Assembly: GCA_947579605.1 (NCBI GenBank)
Contig: OX388307.1
Location: 23,289,237-23,353,236, forward strand
Reading direction: 5' to 3'
Length of the DNA: 64,000 nt
Source: Athripsodes cinereus
Lineage: Eukaryota; Arthropoda; Insecta; Trichoptera; Leptoceridae
This document shows, piece after piece, positions 34,175 to 45,460 of the stretch (positions within the stretch are counted from its first letter, which is position 1; each line of letters starts with the position of its first letter). A program made the translations under genes and the position numbers. The notes under the pieces are model-generated. The model worked only from the letters and a program-made list of their open reading frames with translations, had not been told where the DNA came from and made no database searches.

Positions 34175-34640
34175 ATGACATTGTCACATTTATATAGGAT
34201 GTACAATGCTTCTGTATTGGAGGGAGGGAGACCATTACCATCTGTTATGACATTGTCACATATATAGGATGTACAATGCTTCTGTATTGGAGGGAGGGAG
34301 ACCATTACCATCTGTTATGACATTGTCACATACTATTTATATTATTTTATTATGCTTTTTGTTTTTAGTACTTATACCTACTTAAGTTATATGTACCTGT
34401 ATATATTTTATTTATTTTTTATTATATCTTTTCTTTTATGTACTTAACTATGTACATCAATATTAATGTATCTCGTATCTCTCTCACATTTGGTTGGTTG
34501 GTAGAAATTGCCTAAAGGCAATAAACCCGCCATTTGTGCTACTTTATACCACAATAAAGATTATTTTATTTTATTAGGATGTACAATGCTTCTGTATTGG
34601 AGGGAGGGAGACCATTACCATCTGTTATGGAGTGAAACAG
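34175..34640 (+). repeat. about 70-bp tandem repeat, third unit displaced by a retroposon tail
   Basis: ATGACATTGTCACAT followed by AGGATGTACAATGCTTCTG and a GGAGGGAGGGAG block is repeated at 34175 and 34247. A third unit starts at 34577. Between the second and third sits a retroposon 3' end (34330-34575) with the hairpin ATTGCCTAAAGGCAAT, then AAACCCGCC, then CAATAAAG. The unit could be read as coding on the plus strand, but I see no supporting context. Confidence 0.8.
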
Positions 34641-34844
34641 CAATTAATGTTTTATTATAACTACTGTATTCCAAGTCTATACTATAAAGGTCTTTGATAT
34701 TTACAGGATGTATGGGGCAGTCACTCAAATTTGAAGAGAAGTTGTAGATTAAAATTTATTTATTATTTTTTTAAATATTTGTGATAAGATCTATGTCATC
34801 AATGGGCATCTATGTCATGTAAAAATTTGTAAATCCTAACTTTA

Positions 34845-36061
34845 TAATCTCAGGAAGGACCACCAATTTTACCATCTGCGTTGCTTCACGCAATCGTGAC
34901 ATCCAAAAATAGAAAGTCCTGCGGCCCAGATGAAATTCCTGTGGAGTACTAAAGCTCATTGATGAGGATAATGTGGATCGTCTACTGAGGCTGTTCAATA
35001 AAATTTATGACACGGGGGTAATCCCCCACGACTGGTTGAAATAGACTTTTATAACTCTACCCAAAAAACAACACCCTAAGAAATGCAGCGACTATCGCTT
35101 GATAAGTCTTATGAATCATGTGCTGAAACAGATCTCGAAAAATTCCAGTTTGGTTGTAAAAGAGGTGTACGTCAGGGTTGCATATTGTCACCGCTGCTCT
35201 TCAACATGTACTCCAATTATGTTTTTAAGAAGGCTCTAGAAAATTCGACAATGGGAGTAAAGGTCAATGGCAAATGCATCAGTAATATGAGACATGCCGA
35301 TGACACTGTCATCCTGGTCGATAGTATCGCAGATCTCCAGAAGCTCCTTATAAACATTAATAACGAAGGAGAAGAATTAGGCCTTAATATCAACGAAAAA
35401 AAGACGAAGTGGATGGCATTTGGCAGAGCAGATTACTCTGCTATAACATTGCAATTCAATAGTGAACCGCTGGAGAGGGTGGATCGATTTAAGTACCTGG
35501 GTAGTATGATTACGTCGTCTGTGGACCCAGATGTGGAAGTGAAGTGCAGGATTGAAGCAGCCCATAGTTCATTCAACAAAATGAGATCAATATTCTGCAA
35601 TGACAATATAAATTTGAAACTCAGGCAGAGAATGTTGGTACTATGTGTGGTCTGTACTGCTGTATGACTCGGAAACTTGGACCCTGAAAGTGCACACTAT
35701 GAACCGGTTGGAGGCATTCGAGATGTGGTTGCACAGGAGAATGCTTTGCATACCATGGACAGATTTGGTCAGCAACTCGGAGGTTTTGAGAATAGCCTAT
35801 TGCAGTAGACAGCTGCTGAAGGACGTTAAGGTCCGTAAGATTTCATATCTGGGTCACGTTCTGCGGGGCGATAAGTATAGTTTGCTCCAGCTGATACTGA
35901 TGGGGAAGATTGAGGGGCAGTGTGGTCCTGGTAGAAGGCAAACGTCTTGGCTGCGCAACATAAGAGACTAGACCGGGATGAGACATATGGGGGAGCTGTT
36001 CCGGGTCGCGCAAGATAGAGATGCCTTCGCCAGAGTGATTGCCAACGTCGGAGGGACCTGA
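34845..36061 (+). pseudogene. RTE-group reverse transcriptase relic, internally deleted
   Basis: It opens with RKSCGPDEIPVEY (fingers) and PKKQHPKKCSDYRLISLMN. It then jumps from a CAETDLEKFQFG stretch straight to KRGVRQGCILSPLLFN, so the palm segment with the first catalytic Asp is deleted. The YADD box reads HADD in MRHADDTVILVDS. A one-base frameshift near 35645 leads into LLYDSETWTLK, YLGHVLRGDKYSLLQLILMG, and a GRRQTSWLRNIRD end with one stop, closing at TGA 36059-36061. In-frame stops also occur near 34950 and 35043. Confidence 0.9.
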
Positions 36062-36161
36062 TACGGCACGAGAAGAACTTTATAATCAAATAGAATAGAG
36101 GTTTATACCTTGATTCTGTGTGCGACAAGATTTGTCACCTCTTTTAGGATGAAACAGTTAA

Positions 36162-36890
36162 GGGCCCCGTTTAGCAAAAACGGCAAAATATCCCATTTTC
36201 AACAAATTTGATAGAAAAACTGCTAAAACTTGTTGACCCTTGCGAACATATTGATTTGATAAAATAAAAAAACAAATATTTATTACCAATATTAGTTTTT
36301 TACTAAAAAATAAATAAATCGCAGACTGACGAGATTTATTTAGGTACTCTTTGTTATATCAAAATATAAATTATTTGTAAAATATATATATTTTTTATTC
36401 TTCCTATCAAGCATATAAATACTATAGATTTTAGCAAACTTTTTTTAGTATAAAAAAAATCGAGTTCGTGTGGTGATTTTTGGTTTCAAAATATGAGAAA
36501 TTTTATAAAAAAAATACTTTTTAAATCGGTCAATATCCATGAAAAAAACAAAAAAATATAGATTTTTTTGTTCTATAATAAATTGTAATAACTATCTGAG
36601 TATTCGTAATATAAAAAAATATATGTAAGAAAATTTGTAGGATTCTCGTGCATTTATGTACCAAACACACTCCCGAATTCGATTTTTTAGAAATAATATG
36701 CTTTTTTATAAACGAATACTATGAAGCTTAAATCAAGTTTTTTTTTAAAGTTAAAGTTTGATATTGGTAATTAATATTTGTTTTCATATTTTATCAAATC
36801 AAAATGTTCGTAGAGTCAACAAGTTCTGAGAGTTTGTGTACCAAACTTGTTGAAAATTGAATGTTTTATCGTTTTTGCTAAAGGGGCCTC
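36162..36890. mobile_element. TTAA-flanked element, 729 bp
   Basis: Ends GGGCCCCGTTTAGCAAAAACGG and its counterpart ending CTAAAGGGGCCTC are bounded by TTAA on both sides, as in piggyBac or Kolobok elements. Inverted similarity extends inward for more than 100 bases. A second copy is at 62614. The interior is colinear, in reverse orientation, with the TAGAGGG hAT-type elements at 18719 and 45461. There is no coding capacity. Confidence 0.85.
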
Positions 36891-37023
36891 TTAAGACTAA
36901 ATATCTCTGAGGTTTTTGGATTGTTGAATGTACATACAGTAGAAGTCCATTAGTCCGGCATCCAACAGTCCGGAATGCCCGATAGTCCGGCATCACTCCG
37001 GAAAATTGTAAAAATGTTTTTTT

Positions 37024-37570
37024 TTCAAAAATTTTTTTTTTTAAAGCTTTATAGAACATAATACAAAGTTTGTACAAGAAACACATAATAAATAGAAACA
37101 GTGCTCTGTCAAATGGCGGACTTGTTGCAGAGCAACATCCAGTCAACCATTCGAAAGAAGAAAAAAACTACAAAAAAGAATAAATACTCAAATTAAAAAT
37201 AAAAATATATACAAGAAAAAACATACATATATAAAATATAAAAAGATATAAGAATAAATAGTGAGTTAAGTTAATTAATTACGATGTCTGTGCAAAAAGA
37301 GAGGGGAAGGGAATGGGAAGGAATACTACCTTAATCGACCAAAGACAAAAAAGAAAAAACCGAATAAGTGTCAACGCCGTGAAATTTTATTCTTGAAAAC
37401 CAAAAATGATGAAGACGTGCGAACCTCCGAAGGGAGTTGGTTCCATAGCCTAGCTCCATGGACCGTAAATGAAGAAGTGAAAAAATCCGTATGGTGGGAG
37501 GGAATTGTAAGAAGACCATTGTTTGCTGACCTGAGTGGCAGACCATGTGAGGAGGCAAATTGAAATCGTT
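37024..37570 (-). pseudogene. antisense non-LTR fragment inside the pogo element
   Basis: On the minus strand a frame reads TVHGARLWNQLPSEVR and then FLVFKNKISRR followed by a stop, the end of a CR1/Jockey-group ORF2. The 3' UTR ends with a GTTGCTCTGCAAC hairpin, AAGTCCGCC, and an A-rich tail (poly-T on the plus strand at 37017-37043). Confidence 0.75.
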
Positions 37571-37589
37571 CTCTGAGATATACTGAGTT

Positions 37590-37940
37590 GTGTCTTTAAA
37601 GCAAATAAAAACGCTCGAGAGCTATTCGAAAGTTTTTGGGATAGTTCAGGATCATCCGGAAGCGCTCGGTATTGTTGTAAACATTGTAGTAAACCCTCAG
37701 CCTACTCAAAATCTTGAAGAAAGTGACTGGGCAGAAGCTGCAGACTCACTAAATAAGTTTTTCTCTTTTGCTGAGGCTAGTACTAGCTACAGTGCTTCAG
37801 AAATTATTGATTTCCATATCATTAGAAATAAATTTTATACTAAACGCCAAAAGTCAAGAAAACAAAAAGCCATTCATGACTTTTTAAATCTAAGTGAAAT
37901 ATGTTTTACAGTACGTGTACATACATTATATGAGATGTAA
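37590..37940 (+). pseudogene. Tigger/jerky-type transposase C-terminal fragment
   Basis: This 116-codon frame contains SDWAEAADSLNKFFSF, an IIDFHIIRNKFYTKRQ segment and SRKQKAIHDFL. In Tigger and jerky proteins the C-terminus likewise has an acidic helical stretch followed by L-R-x-L-x-x-K-R and K-Q-x-x-I-x-x-F-F. The DDE catalytic core is missing, so it is a relic. The Met at 37590 is not the true start. Confidence 0.65.
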
Positions 37941-38091
37941 AATAAACTTTGTTGTATGTATTTGCACACTGTATTTGTAGTTTAATTATTAACCTAATTG
38001 TTCTTATAATTACCGCCCGATAGTCCGGAATTTTCGATAATCCGGCACCGAGCCGGTCCCGAACGTGCCGGATTATCGGACTTCATCTGTA

Positions 38092-38527
38092 TTACAAATA
38101 ATTTATATTTATTTTTGAAATAATATCTGTAGGATTTTGTTTGGGACACAGTTTGATTCTGTACAGGAGAAAATGCATGTGTTAAATCAATCTGTTATAT
38201 TAGAAATTGCATGTTTTAATCTGTTATATTTCAATTCCTGTTTCATTTTTAGGCTCAAAAACTACCGGTTTTATTTTATTTTTACGGCATAAATAAGATC
38301 TAGTTCGAATATAAATTTCCTAAAGTTTCGTACACATTACATTTTCTTCGGGAAAAAAATAGTCGACAACGGACGGGGCCGCTAAACTAAGCAAGCTCCG
38401 CAAAATTAATTTTAGTCTCCCCCTTCGTATTGATGTTTCTACTATTTTATGTATCTTTCATAATAATAAATATCACATACATTTGATAATGACTTGATCA
38501 GCAAAGTAGAAACCTGCGATAAACCAG
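38092..38527. other. stretch without a recognised gene
   Basis: AT-rich with no coding signal, between the pogo-like element and a MITE. Confidence 0.5.
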
Positions 38528-38706
38528 TAGGCCTAGTCAAAACACATTTTAGCGTTACGTTTTCGTTCGAATGTAGACGATGTTGCGAGAACATATCAAT
38601 TTTCATAGCTAAAATACACAAATATCTATGAAAACTGACACGTTCTCTCAATGTCGTCTACATTTGAACGAAAACGTAACGCTAAAATGTGTTTTGACTA
38701 GGCCTA
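38528..38706. mobile_element. palindromic MITE, 179 bp, TA-flanked
   Basis: TAGGCCTAGTCAAAACACAT opens an arm of about 75 bases whose complement closes the element. The arms differ at only a few sites and the loop is short. TA lies at each end. The transcript would fold into a long hairpin. Confidence 0.9.
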
Positions 38707-39105
38707 CAGGAAGGACATCTGCATCTATAAATAAAAACCGCGAAAGCCTCCACAAGTACTGATGTAAATAGATATTTATCCTTTATTAAAAACCTGCTAC
38801 TTTTGATTACCCTATACAGGCTCGTAAAACCAACACTATCTACAGCATGAATGGCCAACCTTTTCAGCAGCCCTACTGGGCCATACAGCAATATACTCCA
38901 TACATGGAACATTTAATAATTTTACTTCACCTCAAAATTTCTACCCCCCCTCATATTCAAAATGGTAAAGGAATATGAAATGTTTCATAACTCCTGGTTT
39001 TCTTTCATAATTTCTCGATATATCTCTTAGTAACGGGTACTTGTACCGACTATTATTTAAAAAAAAGTGTGCATATGCTTCGCGAGCCACAAGTAGACAC
39101 CCAAC
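38707..39105. other. repeat fragment, inverted relative of 51000-51160
   Basis: Between 38874 and 39000, strings including GCAATATACTCCA, ATGGAACATTT, a C-tract and ATTTTGAA-type blocks match the reverse complement of 51020-51160 in order. This is probably an old hAT-related fragment. No gene was seen. Confidence 0.5.
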
Positions 39106-39799
39106 TAGTATTGTTCAGAATCTGAGTATTCGTTCTTATGTATTCGTTCTTCAACTTAACTCGAAGAACTAAATCCTCAATGCCAAATCTGTTCGGTCTT
39201 TTTCGTTCTTTTGGGAAAAATTACATTAAAGTACTATATTTTCAAAGAAACTAAGGTTTAACATCGCGTGGCAAATAAACACGAACGAGATTTAAATCTT
39301 CGTGTGTGTTTTTTTTTGGAAAAAAAACCTTAAGATACTCTATTTTCAAAGATACTAAGGTTTCATATTGCGTGTCAAACGTTGAGAACGAGATTCTTGG
39401 ATTTAAATCTACGTGTTATTATTTTGGAAAAAACGCCATTGGAGTATTCTATTTTCAAAGGAATTAAGGTTTTATATCGCGTGTCAAATGTAACAAACAT
39501 GATTCAAAGATTTAAATCTTTGTGAAGTTGTTTTGGTAAAAATACCATTAGAATACTCTATTTTCAAAGAGACTAAGGTTTAAAATCGCGTGACATATAT
39601 CACAAACGAGATTTAAGGATTTAAATCTTCGTGTCGTCTTTTGGGAAAAAGGCCTTTAAAATACTTTATTTTCAAAGAGACTAAGGTGAAAATCGCGTGA
39701 CAAATTCCACGAACGAGAACGAATGTTAAGAACGAATTGTTTTGAAGAACGATGTCTCAAGTACCGATTCCTGAGAAAGAACTGGATTTACCAATACTA
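39106..39799 (+). mobile_element. hAT-type element, 694 bp, TSD CACCCAAC
   Basis: Ends TAGTATTG and CAATACTA are flanked by CACCCAAC at 39098-39105 and 39800-39807. The body is five tandem units of 104-109 bases, each with TATTTTCAAAGA-ACTAAGGTT and ATCGCGTG-CA and ending in an ATTTAAATCTTCGTG palindrome-rich stretch. A reversed copy is at 58787. There is no coding capacity. Confidence 0.9.
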
Positions 39800-40096
39800 C
39801 ACCCAACGGGCCGCGGTTTGTCCGCTCTCGAGTTTGTCTTGTTTTTCATTTTAGGTGGCCTTGGATAAAACCAAGTAAATATTAAGGGGAGGTAACTTCT
39901 CTGAAAAAATCTACTTATATTCACGTAATTATATAGTTTTCACCCAAGAAATGATATGATGATGTATTGATTGTTAATAAATGTGCTTTTGTATAAAAAA
40001 AAACACCAGATTCTACTACTGTATTTAGTTAAATCTACAAATTAAGTACCTACCTACTTGTGACATGTCAAACGCATAGGTACGAAAAATGCGAAT
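39800..40096. other. stretch without a recognised gene
   Basis: AT-rich with no coding signal. Confidence 0.4.
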
Positions 40097-40927
40097 TAGT
40101 GATGTCAAATTTGGCATATATCCGTTATTATCTACTCGTTACTTTGTTTTTTCGGTATACCGAGCGGGTAGTGCTCAGGATCCGCGGGTAGATAATACCG
40201 ATCGGTATTATCTACCGATCAACCGATAGGTATTATCTACCGATCGGTACTCTGTACTAGCCATTTCCGGGTAATACCGATGGATACTTGTGTATTCGTT
40301 ATTAGCGATTTCCGGGTACTTTCTACCCATCGGTACTATGTACCTGCCGGTACTCGGTAATACCGACCTTCAATCCATCGGTAATGTGTACATATACGTA
40401 TCTACTGTGGAAGTATTGGTGCGCTGTGAGTGTATTGGTGTACCTACATTTAATGGCTTTTTACAAAAACTACGGGAAACCCTAGGACTTTGGGAGCAAT
40501 CAGTGTGACCAGATTTCAAAATAAAATTGTGAAAAACATTTAATCTATTCTTTCTCAATAACGACAATAACTTCATACATTAATTATTGATAATAATTAT
40601 AGTGTGAAATTCGTTTACCCATTTTGTGCTTTTAATACTCGTTTAAGGTCAAAAAATTTATACACGACTTTAATGTCTAGTTTTAAAGTTTTTTTTAACA
40701 CAAGTTACAGTACGCAGTGAAAACAGTGTGCTGGTACATACCGTTATTTAATAACTAAATATTTATTTTCTTTGAATGTGTCGGGGAAGAATCGCGGCAA
40801 TAGTGGACCAGATGGTGACGCTACTTACTTTGCCGAGACACTCGTTATTTTTGATGAGTACAAAGGAATAGGTGTTAAGATTAGTCAATATTTATTTACT
40901 CTCATCTAGACTAGTTTAGTGTTTATC
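40097..40927 (+). mobile_element. partial copy of the TAGTGATGTC hAT family
   Basis: It begins TAGTGATGTCAAATTTGGCA and is nearly identical to 53716-54539. Tandem ACCGATCGGTATTATC blocks lie near 40195-40260, and a CAGTGTGACCAGATTT string at 40499. Similarity ends at 40927, at the position where the other copy holds a hAT insertion. No right end was found, so this copy is truncated or rearranged. Confidence 0.8.
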
Positions 40928-41212
40928 GCCTAAAACCAAAATCGTTGCTTATTGTTAAAATAACCGATGGTTCCTCACTTTCATATTACATTAAAAAATA
41001 TACGAATATCATTGCGAAAAAACTTATGATTTAATCTCAAGTTGCATATATTTTTGATTGGATTATCGGAAGATATTAATTTTTCATCACTTTCTAACTA
41101 TTAAATTTGAATTTTTAAAGTACCCTTCATTCTGCGCCCCATACAAATTTGACATTGTTCCTTAACACTTTGATAGCTTTTTAATGCAAAATGTAAAAAT
41201 GTCATTATATTT
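40928..41212. repeat. old dispersed repeat that received the LINE insertion
   Basis: 41090-41190 resembles 20650-20760. 40925-40945, read in reverse, resembles 53540-53560. It ends in the left copy of the LINE target duplication (41197-41212). Confidence 0.5.
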
Positions 41213-41308
41213 TTTTTTTTTTTTTTTGTGGGCGTTCCACCCAACAGAGGGTGATTTTGCCCATGTTAGATCTCATATCAGTCAATCATTATTATAATTT
41301 CAATAAGG

Positions 41309-44300
41309 TCACAAGATGATATTGTAAGTTTTAATGTATTTTGCAATCTGCCTATTGACATCGTTAGACCCGAGGGAGAGTAGGTGGCAAACATCAAAGG
41401 GGCGATTCACGTCTCTTATATGGTCGTATAAACTTATGTCAGCACGAATTGGGCAGTTAAAGAGTGCATGGTCAATCGTCTCATCGTCCTGGCCACACTC
41501 GCAGAGAGAGCTCTCTACGAGCCCCAGTCTATGAAGATGGGTAGCGATCACACAATGTCCCAATCTCATCCTTGAAAGTACAGAGATTTCCATTTTGTTA
41601 AGCCTTCCGCTTGAGTACCACGGGGCACTCGGAATTTCGGGTTGGATCGTGCGATAGTACTTACCTTTAAGTTTGCTCGTCTCTGACCAATCTTCACGCC
41701 ACGCAGTGAGAGCTCTTTCGCGGAACTGTTTGCCCAAGTCAGCGATTAACGGTTCGTGTATGCTTGAAGTCACTCCATTATTTATGGCGGACTTTGCCAG
41801 CTCGTCAGCGACCTCATTTCCCCCAATGGCGCGATGGGACGGGATCCAAGCCAGCAATACAGTTTTCGATGCGAAATGGAGGTCGAAAAGATATTTCTTT
41901 ACCCTACATATAATAGAATTGTGTATTAACGACTTCGGGAGTCCCAAAACTGCGTCAAGAACGCTGCGGGAGTCCACAAATATAACTATTTTGTTCAAAT
42001 TCAAATCAACAACTGTTTTCAATGCTTCAGCAAGCGCTACAGTCTCAGCTGTGAAAATGGAACAGGGATTCGGGATTTTGAATTGAAGTTGCACTTGTAA
42101 CTTTGGGATGTAGACCGATGCACCGAAGCTGTTAGACTGTGGAAGCTTGGATCCGTCTGTGTAAATTTGTGTATACGTTGGAAAACGATCAACAATTCGG
42201 CGGAAATCACTTTGGCAAACACTCAGACTGAGATGAGACTTGAAAAAACTAAATCCATCCAGTATGACTTCTGGGATGTGTACCAAAGCTGGAAATGGAG
42301 TGGAAAAATATGGTAGAACATTTCTCTTGGGTAAGGAAACCATTTCTTCCGAGAGAGATTCTAAGCTTTTGATAAGTAGAGGTTTTGGAATTTCTCTCAC
42401 GCTGTCACACAACCTGTTTCCTAATGTTGTGATTGATTGCATGAGAGGATGATTAAGCAGATATATTCTTTTTGCAAGGAAATTGTCCGACAAAAACTGT
42501 CTTCTTATTTTCAAGGGCATTTCTCCCGCTTCTACTTGAAGAGCATTTACAGGGGAGGTGGACATGGCTCCCAGCACCATGCGCAGGCACCTGTGTTGTA
42601 TGCGGTCTAGTTTTAATTGAAGATACTTGGGCAAGGGGTCCATCAAAAAGCTACCATAATCAAGCAGACTGCGTATTAGTGCGTTGTACAGTAGTTTGAC
42701 TGTAGTTGGGTGACATCCCCACCATACTCGACATACAGCCCTCAGAGGATTAATATTTCTTTCACATGTAGAGACGATATGTTCTATGTGATGACGCCAA
42801 GACAATTTTCTGTCTAGAATCATCCCCAGGAATCTTACTTGTTCGACACATGGTATGGGGTTATTTTCTAATTTGAGATTTGCTGTTGGGGTCTTATGTG
42901 ATTTCGTAAAAACCATTGTGTGACTTTTTTGGGGAGAGATAGAGAGACCCAACGAAGTGAGCCAGAAATTCAGAGAGTTTATGCTTGATGACATAGCGTC
43001 GATAGATTTTGAGAGGAGTTTATTGGATGAATATAGAACTATATCATCCGCATACTGTAGTAGTTTACAATCTCTGCCAATATTTGAGTTAATTTTTGAG
43101 AGATAGACGTTGAAAAGCAGCGGGCTCAAGACAGAGCCCTGGGGAAGCCCTCTATAGACTTTTCTGTAGACTAGTCTATCAGTAGTTTTGAAAACCATGG
43201 TGCGCTGCGAGAAGATGCCAAAAAGAAGTTTTAAAATAAGGCTAGGAATACCCAAGTCTTGCAGAATCGTCATTAATAGATCAATGCGCACATTATCGTA
43301 AGCTGATTCAATATCCAAAAATGATGCAACCGTATATTCCTTGTTAATAAGAGCCGCTCTTACGTCTGAGGTTAAAATACTTAGGTTATCTAAACAAGAG
43401 CGGGCTTTTCGAAACCCGAATTGGGAACTTGACAGAAGATCACCATTTTCCAAATACCACTCAACACGTTTTTTTAACATATGCTCCAAAATTTTCAAAG
43501 AGCAGGACGATAGGGCAATAGGTCTATATGAAGATCCAAGTGAGGGGTCTCGTCCAGGTTTCAGGATGGGGATAATTAAAGATTTTCGCCAAGCCTCTGG
43601 CACAAGCCCACTTGATAAGCAGTCATTGTAGAACTGTAGAAGGAGTTTTAAAAAATTATCCGGGAGATGTTTAAACACACTGTATGGTATGTTATCCAAC
43701 CCCGGAGAGGAATTCTTCAGAATCTTTATAGTGCCAAGTAGTTCCTCGACAGAGAAAGGGGAATCAAGAAAACCTGGAGTAGTTTTCTTCTGAGAGGAAA
43801 CCCAGCTTATTTCTGTTTCATTAGGTACATGTGGGGGGGCGAGTTTATTTATGAAAGCATCAATATAACCTTCGTCTTGTATATGAGATTTAGGAGGTAG
43901 ATAGGAAGAACGAAACCTGCGTATGGAGTTCCATACGATTGAAGGATGAGTGTTGGGAGAAAGACTATTACAGAAATCTGTCCATCCTTTCTTCTTTTTC
44001 TTTCTTAAGAGCCTGCGCGTTTCTGCCTGAATTTGTTTTGTTAGTATATAATTTTCGGTTGTTACATCCTTCCTAAATATTTTGATTGCCTCTTTTCTTT
44101 TTTTAATACTTTGGGTACATTCGCTGTCCCACCACGGAGGAGATATGGGATTTTTTTTGCACAACTTGTGATTCAGCACAGAGGGTTCAGATGAGTCCTC
44201 TATGATTGAGAGAATTCTCTCATATTTTGTTTCTATGTCAACAGGGGAATTAGAAGGTTTGACACTTGATGTTGTTTGTTCTACCAATGACGTAAATTCT

Positions 44301-45079
44301 TTCCAGTTTGCTTTGTTATAATTTTTCCCCACCTTACATCTTTGTTCAGGATTTTGGTTTCTTTCAGTAATACTCACCAGGATAGGAAAGTGATCGCTTG
44401 AAAGAGGATCGATAAGAACATGCCACGTGGATGAGGCTGCGATCGAATCAGAAATCAAGGATAGATCGACCGCACTTGCATTTTGTTGAGGGGAGGTAAA
44501 CCTTGTTGGAGAGCCGTCATTTAAAATACATAGATTGTGTGAGTCTGCAAAAGAAAGGATTGAATTGCCGGATCTGTCATTTCTAGAGCAGCCCCAGCTA
44601 ACTGAGTGCGCATTCAGGTCACCCAGAATAAGGAGGGGCTTAGGCAAGTTTTGAAGTACTGAATTCCAATAGTTTTCATCAAAATTTGTATTGGGTGGAA
44701 TATAAGTAGAGATGACAGAAATTCCATTTACTGAGGCAGCTATTAATTGTATAGATGGATTTTTTGGGGTTTTTATCATTTGAAATGGGAGGTGGGACTG
44801 AATTAAGAGGGCCGTTCCACCGCCCCTTGAGTCCAAACGATCGTCTCTTAAACAATGGAACCCGGGAATGTTAAAATTCCATAGTGGCTGTAACCATGTT
44901 TCGCTGAGGGCTGCTATATTTATTTCAAATTTTTGAATAAGGTATATGATGTCATTTTTGCTAGATGAGACACTTCGGCAATTCCATTGGAGAAAGTTTA
45001 AAGAATGAGGGCGAGTAGAACTATGAGATGGTGAGTTGTGAGTCTTTTTTGGAAAATTGTTTTTAGGAGTGTTGGCCAT
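41309..45079 (-). CDS. LINE ORF2: endonuclease, reverse transcriptase, RNase H
   Basis: This 1256-residue ORF is intact. The endonuclease starts at about residue 28 (NFLQWNCRS, then LSETWLQP, LGDLNAHSVSWG and SDHFPI). RT follows with SSPGLDNIPYSVFK, SYRPIALSSC, FLDIESAYDNVRIDLL, GLPQGSVLSPLLFN and LQYADDIVLY (YADD near 674). RNase H has IYTDGSK (about 971), an A-E-x-x-A-L-A-E-A-L glutamate, FVDSRS, and WIPSHRAIGGNEVADELAK (about 1070). A C-x-C-x8-H-x4-C knuckle lies near 1193 (CECGQDDETIDHALFNC). The protein nicks target DNA, primes reverse transcription there and removes RNA. Its ATG lies 17 bases upstream of where the ORF1 frame would end if the hAT were absent, so the two ORFs originally overlapped. 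Confidence 0.95.
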   Translation of the reverse strand: MANTPKNNFPKKTHNSPSHSSTRPHSLNFLQWNCRSVSSSKNDIIYLIQKFEINIAALSETWLQPLWNFNIPGFHCLRDDRLDSRGGGTALLIQSHLPFQMIKTPKNPSIQLIAASVNGISVISTYIPPNTNFDENYWNSVLQNLPKPLLILGDLNAHSVSWGCSRNDRSGNSILSFADSHNLCILNDGSPTRFTSPQQNASAVDLSLISDSIAASSTWHVLIDPLSSDHFPILVSITERNQNPEQRCKVGKNYNKANWKEFTSLVEQTTSSVKPSNSPVDIETKYERILSIIEDSSEPSVLNHKLCKKNPISPPWWDSECTQSIKKRKEAIKIFRKDVTTENYILTKQIQAETRRLLRKKKKKGWTDFCNSLSPNTHPSIVWNSIRRFRSSYLPPKSHIQDEGYIDAFINKLAPPHVPNETEISWVSSQKKTTPGFLDSPFSVEELLGTIKILKNSSPGLDNIPYSVFKHLPDNFLKLLLQFYNDCLSSGLVPEAWRKSLIIPILKPGRDPSLGSSYRPIALSSCSLKILEHMLKKRVEWYLENGDLLSSSQFGFRKARSCLDNLSILTSDVRAALINKEYTVASFLDIESAYDNVRIDLLMTILQDLGIPSLILKLLFGIFSQRTMVFKTTDRLVYRKVYRGLPQGSVLSPLLFNVYLSKINSNIGRDCKLLQYADDIVLYSSNKLLSKSIDAMSSSINSLNFWLTSLGLSISPQKSHTMVFTKSHKTPTANLKLENNPIPCVEQVRFLGMILDRKLSWRHHIEHIVSTCERNINPLRAVCRVWWGCHPTTVKLLYNALIRSLLDYGSFLMDPLPKYLQLKLDRIQHRCLRMVLGAMSTSPVNALQVEAGEMPLKIRRQFLSDNFLAKRIYLLNHPLMQSITTLGNRLCDSVREIPKPLLIKSLESLSEEMVSLPKRNVLPYFSTPFPALVHIPEVILDGFSFFKSHLSLSVCQSDFRRIVDRFPTYTQIYTDGSKLPQSNSFGASVYIPKLQVQLQFKIPNPCSIFTAETVALAEALKTVVDLNLNKIVIFVDSRSVLDAVLGLPKSLIHNSIICRVKKYLFDLHFASKTVLLAWIPSHRAIGGNEVADELAKSAINNGVTSSIHEPLIADLGKQFRERALTAWREDWSETSKLKGKYYRTIQPEIPSAPWYSSGRLNKMEISVLSRMRLGHCVIATHLHRLGLVESSLCECGQDDETIDHALFNCPIRADISLYDHIRDVNRPFDVCHLLSLGSNDVNRQIAKYIKTYNIIL

Positions 45080-45460
45080 TTTTGATTAGGAAGGATCAGT
45101 GGCGTAGCTAGGGTCATCTGCGCCCGGGGACATGGCACAAAGTCGGCGCCCCTTCTCGGAGCCGTCAAGAAAATTTTGAAATTTTACGATTTATATGGTT
45201 CATTTTCGAAGCATCAATCTGGTATTTTAATGAAATAAAATACAGACTTAAAGTGATGTGAGTAGAGAAAATTCTCAAAAGAAATTTCTCGAGAACGAGA
45301 AATTTCTCCTCTGAAAGAAGAGAAATTTCTCTCCATAATTTTCACAAAAATATTATAACCTTTCGCCCAATACCTGAAAACCTGATCGGTCTAAAACTTC
45401 ATCGGGCTGATTTGGGCCCAAATCAGAGGTTTTTAATACTTTTTCCATGAAGGTACCTAC

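Larger units (their letters stand above)
36937..38089 (+). mobile_element. pogo/Tigger-like element, internally deleted
   Basis: The left end CAGTAGAAGTCCATTAGTCC and the right end ATCGGACTTCATCTG are inverted copies flanked by TA. Repeated AGTCCGG/CCGGA strings lie inside each end. It retains a transposase C-terminus (37590-37940) and is interrupted by an antisense LINE fragment (37024-37570). CAGT ends and TA duplication are typical of pogo-type Tc1/mariner elements. Confidence 0.8.

Noticed and set aside
35826..36128. 100-codon minus-strand frame
   Set aside because: It lies antisense to the C-terminal part of the RTE-group relic.
36799..37146. 115-codon minus-strand frame
   Set aside because: It crosses from the TTAA element through the pogo end into a LINE 3' UTR, so it cannot be one gene.
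41334..43631. Plus-strand frames of 66-137 codons
   Set aside because: All are antisense to the intact LINE ORF2.
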